From the NCBI GenBank assembly GCA_046094425.1, contig JBJTHI010000059.1:1-7053 (forward strand): DNA of 7,053 nucleotides. The letters are read 5' to 3'. The notes beneath the pieces were generated by a model. It was not told the origin of the DNA. It worked only from the letters and a program-made list of their open reading frames with translations, and did not search any database. The stretch's first letter is position 1. The number at the start of each line of letters is the position of its first letter. A program made the translations under genes and the position numbers. The DNA is from JANPCX01 sp046094425 (GTDB lineage: Bacteria; Pseudomonadota; Gammaproteobacteria; Burkholderiales; Burkholderiaceae_C). This document shows, in pieces, positions 6,005-7,053 of this stretch.

Positions 6005-6523
6005 TCAACGTACCGCAACCGCAGATTTCGCACCCACAGTGGTATTGATGATGGGGGGCAGGTTGGCAAAGGGGCGGTTTTTTTCAATGCGCTCCCGCTT
6101 ACGCTCCTCCCAAGTTTGCGGCCCCTCCAGCGGCCAGGTGTCGATGGCGGCCACTACATCTTGGCGCGGCATGCGCGAATAAGTGGGGCCGCCCAGGCGC
6201 AACCACCAGCGTCCTGCGGGGTGTTTGAAGGCCAAGGGGGCTTTGCTGTCCAGCGCCCAATACACACAGGCCTGCTGCGACCAAAACGCCTGGCGCTCAA
6301 AATTCACGCGGCCCGCAAAGCCTGTCTCCAGCGGGAGTATGGCCACGGCATCAGGCAATTGCACCAGGGCATAACGCAGATCAGCCAAGGTTTCGCCCGG
6401 TGTTCGGTAGACAAAGACGATGCGTTCAATGTCGGGCGCATGGATACGATCCACCACCTCGTCTTCGCGGAAAACAACAATGTCTTGGCCATGCCAGGCC
6501 GTGCGCCAGCAAACTGGGTTCAT
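6005..6523 (-). CDS. Hypothetical protein, 172 residues, no recognised family
   Basis: Start at ATG 6523 is supported by AGGAG nine bases upstream. The frame is open further up to a TTG at 6685, but that start has no good ribosome binding site. The protein is soluble-looking, with no signal peptide and no membrane helix. It is rich in Trp (CW, AW, FW, YW, WW, TW and TW pairs) and Arg. It contains DIVVFREDEVVDRI (14-27), IERIVFVYRTPGETLADLRY (32-51), PLETGFAGRVNFERQAFW (64-81) and WPLEGPQTWEERKRERIEKN (130-149). The charged tail near 137-150 may be helical. Base composition and codon use look like the neighbouring core genes, not like the window edges. It converges on the oxygenase gene with 9 bases between stops and no hairpin in that gap. 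No function can be assigned. Confidence 0.75.
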   Translation of the reverse strand: MNPVCWRTAWHGQDIVVFREDEVVDRIHAPDIERIVFVYRTPGETLADLRYALVQLPDAVAILPLETGFAGRVNFERQAFWSQQACVYWALDSKAPLAFKHPAGRWWLRLGGPTYSRMPRQDVVAAIDTWPLEGPQTWEERKRERIEKNRPFANLPPIINTTVGAKSAVAVR

Positions 6524-6687
6524 GAGGCGAAACTCCTGCGGTGAGACTGTGGGAGGAAACAAGACGCCCACCGTACTCCCGCCAAGCTCACCTTGCTGTG
6601 AGCAGACGCGTCCAACTGCAAACAAGGTGACAGCTTGTGATGGTGTGTCTGCTTGTAATGCGCCTACATCTTGCAGCAGTCGCAAGC
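6524..6687. other. Gap between HsdR fragment and the 172-residue gene, with an inverted repeat
   Basis: The gap contains CAAGCTCACCTTG (6583-6595) and CAAGGTGACAGCTTG (6623-6637), which are reverse complements except for a 2-base insertion, with a 27-base spacer. A second smaller pair, AGCAGAC (6601-6607) and GTCTGCT (6647-6653), is interleaved with it. No U-rich tail follows, so this is not a standard terminator. It may be an operator or simply folded leader RNA. The promoter of the 172-residue gene should be here or upstream, but no convincing -35/-10 pair was seen. Confidence 0.35.
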
Positions 6688-7053
6688 TCAGGCCACCAAC
6701 GCCGTGGCCTTGATATGTTTCAGCACGCCAAACAATTCATCCACCTGGGACGACGTGAACAAAGCGTCTGGCCCCTGGGGCGCGTAGCTGGTGAATGGCG
6801 GTTCATAGAGCAGGCCCACGTCCATCACGCCGCGTTCGGTCAGGTGAGTGACGATCAGGTTCACAAATTCCAGTTGATTGGCGTTCAAGGTTTTGCCCGC
6901 TACAAAACCGTTCAACCTATTTTCCTCAGTTACCCCGATATAAGCTGCCGAAAACGTAGACTCCATGCGGGTTAGCGAACGATTTAAGGAGCCACCAATT
7001 GGGTGAAGAGTCATTGACACAGAAACACAGCACTCAGGCCTGTCAAGAGGCCA
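6688..7053 (-). pseudogene. hsdR: C-terminal fragment of type I restriction enzyme R subunit (HsdR), open to the right edge
   Basis: The frame is open from the right edge to TGA 6690-6688. The last 75 or so residues match the C-terminal domain of EcoEI-type HsdR as remembered: GKTLNANQLEFVNLIVTHL, ERGVMDVGLLYEPPF, then APQGPDALF and SSQVDELFGVLKHIKATALV. In intact HsdR this part is helical, contacts the methylase core, and follows the helicase domains. Upstream of about 6918 the reading frame continues but the residues (for example TLHPIGGSLNRSLTRMESTF) do not look like the expected HsdR sequence, and GC falls from about 63% to about 46% by hand count. This suggests a truncated remnant joined to foreign DNA, though a divergent intact gene running past the edge is not excluded. 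A GTG at 7020 could start a 110-residue product, with no clear ribosome binding site. No hsdM or hsdS is in the window. Confidence 0.65.

Noticed and set aside
6524..6685. 54-residue extension of the hypothetical protein from TTG 6685
   Set aside because: The TTG has no good ribosome binding site, while ATG 6523 has AGGAG at nine bases. The extension covers an inverted repeat that looks non-coding.
6918..7020. A tRNA-like or short coding stretch on the plus strand (ATGCGGGTTAGCGAACG...)
   Set aside because: No cloverleaf can be formed, and the plus-strand frame ends after 13 codons.
1..7053. CRISPR array, rRNA, tRNA or riboswitch
   Set aside because: No regularly spaced repeats, rRNA-like blocks, cloverleaf or familiar aptamer core were found on either strand by eye.

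Overview
The window looks like a betaproteobacterial chromosome segment, most likely Burkholderiales/Comamonadaceae. This rests on the moderately high GC and on the style of the encoded HppA, Ppa, YaaA and prolyl-4-hydroxylase-like proteins; it is a judgement from memory of such proteins, with no search run. Both edges are poorer in GC than the middle (hand counts: about 45% for 1-120 and 46% for 6901-7020, against about 63% for 6781-6840). The edges carry what look like the tail of an IS4-type transposase (left) and the tail of a type I restriction subunit (right), so the conserved core is flanked by accessory DNA.

Left half, minus strand: a K+-independent, proton-pumping membrane pyrophosphatase (hppA, 1086-3539) is followed by a small gene (217-726) for a one-helix protein with an OmpA-like domain. 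HppA carries an extra C-terminal OmpA-like domain beyond its last membrane helix, and this extension is clearly related to the small protein (35 of the last 64 residues identical, no gaps). Each gene is followed by a hairpin terminator (1034-1061 and 168-195). In known membrane pyrophosphatase structures the C-terminus lies outside the cytoplasm, so the extra domain should sit in the periplasm where OmpA-like domains bind peptidoglycan. A peptidoglycan-tethered PPi-driven proton pump with a paired OmpA-like protein is the most interesting feature here.

Middle, plus strand: divergent from hppA across about 230 bp lies ppa (soluble inorganic pyrophosphatase, 3768-4301). It is followed after 2 bases by yaaA (peroxide-stress/iron protein, 4304-5080) and after 48 bases by a 2-oxoglutarate/Fe(II) prolyl-4-hydroxylase-like gene (5129-5995). 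The spacing suggests one transcription unit. The two pyrophosphatases use the same substrate in opposite ways: one releases the energy as heat, the other stores it as a proton gradient.

Right end, minus strand: an unidentified 172-residue protein (6005-6523) converges on the oxygenase gene. A 164-base gap with an inverted repeat separates it from an HsdR C-terminal fragment (6688 to the right edge), whose homology appears to stop near 6918 although the frame stays open.
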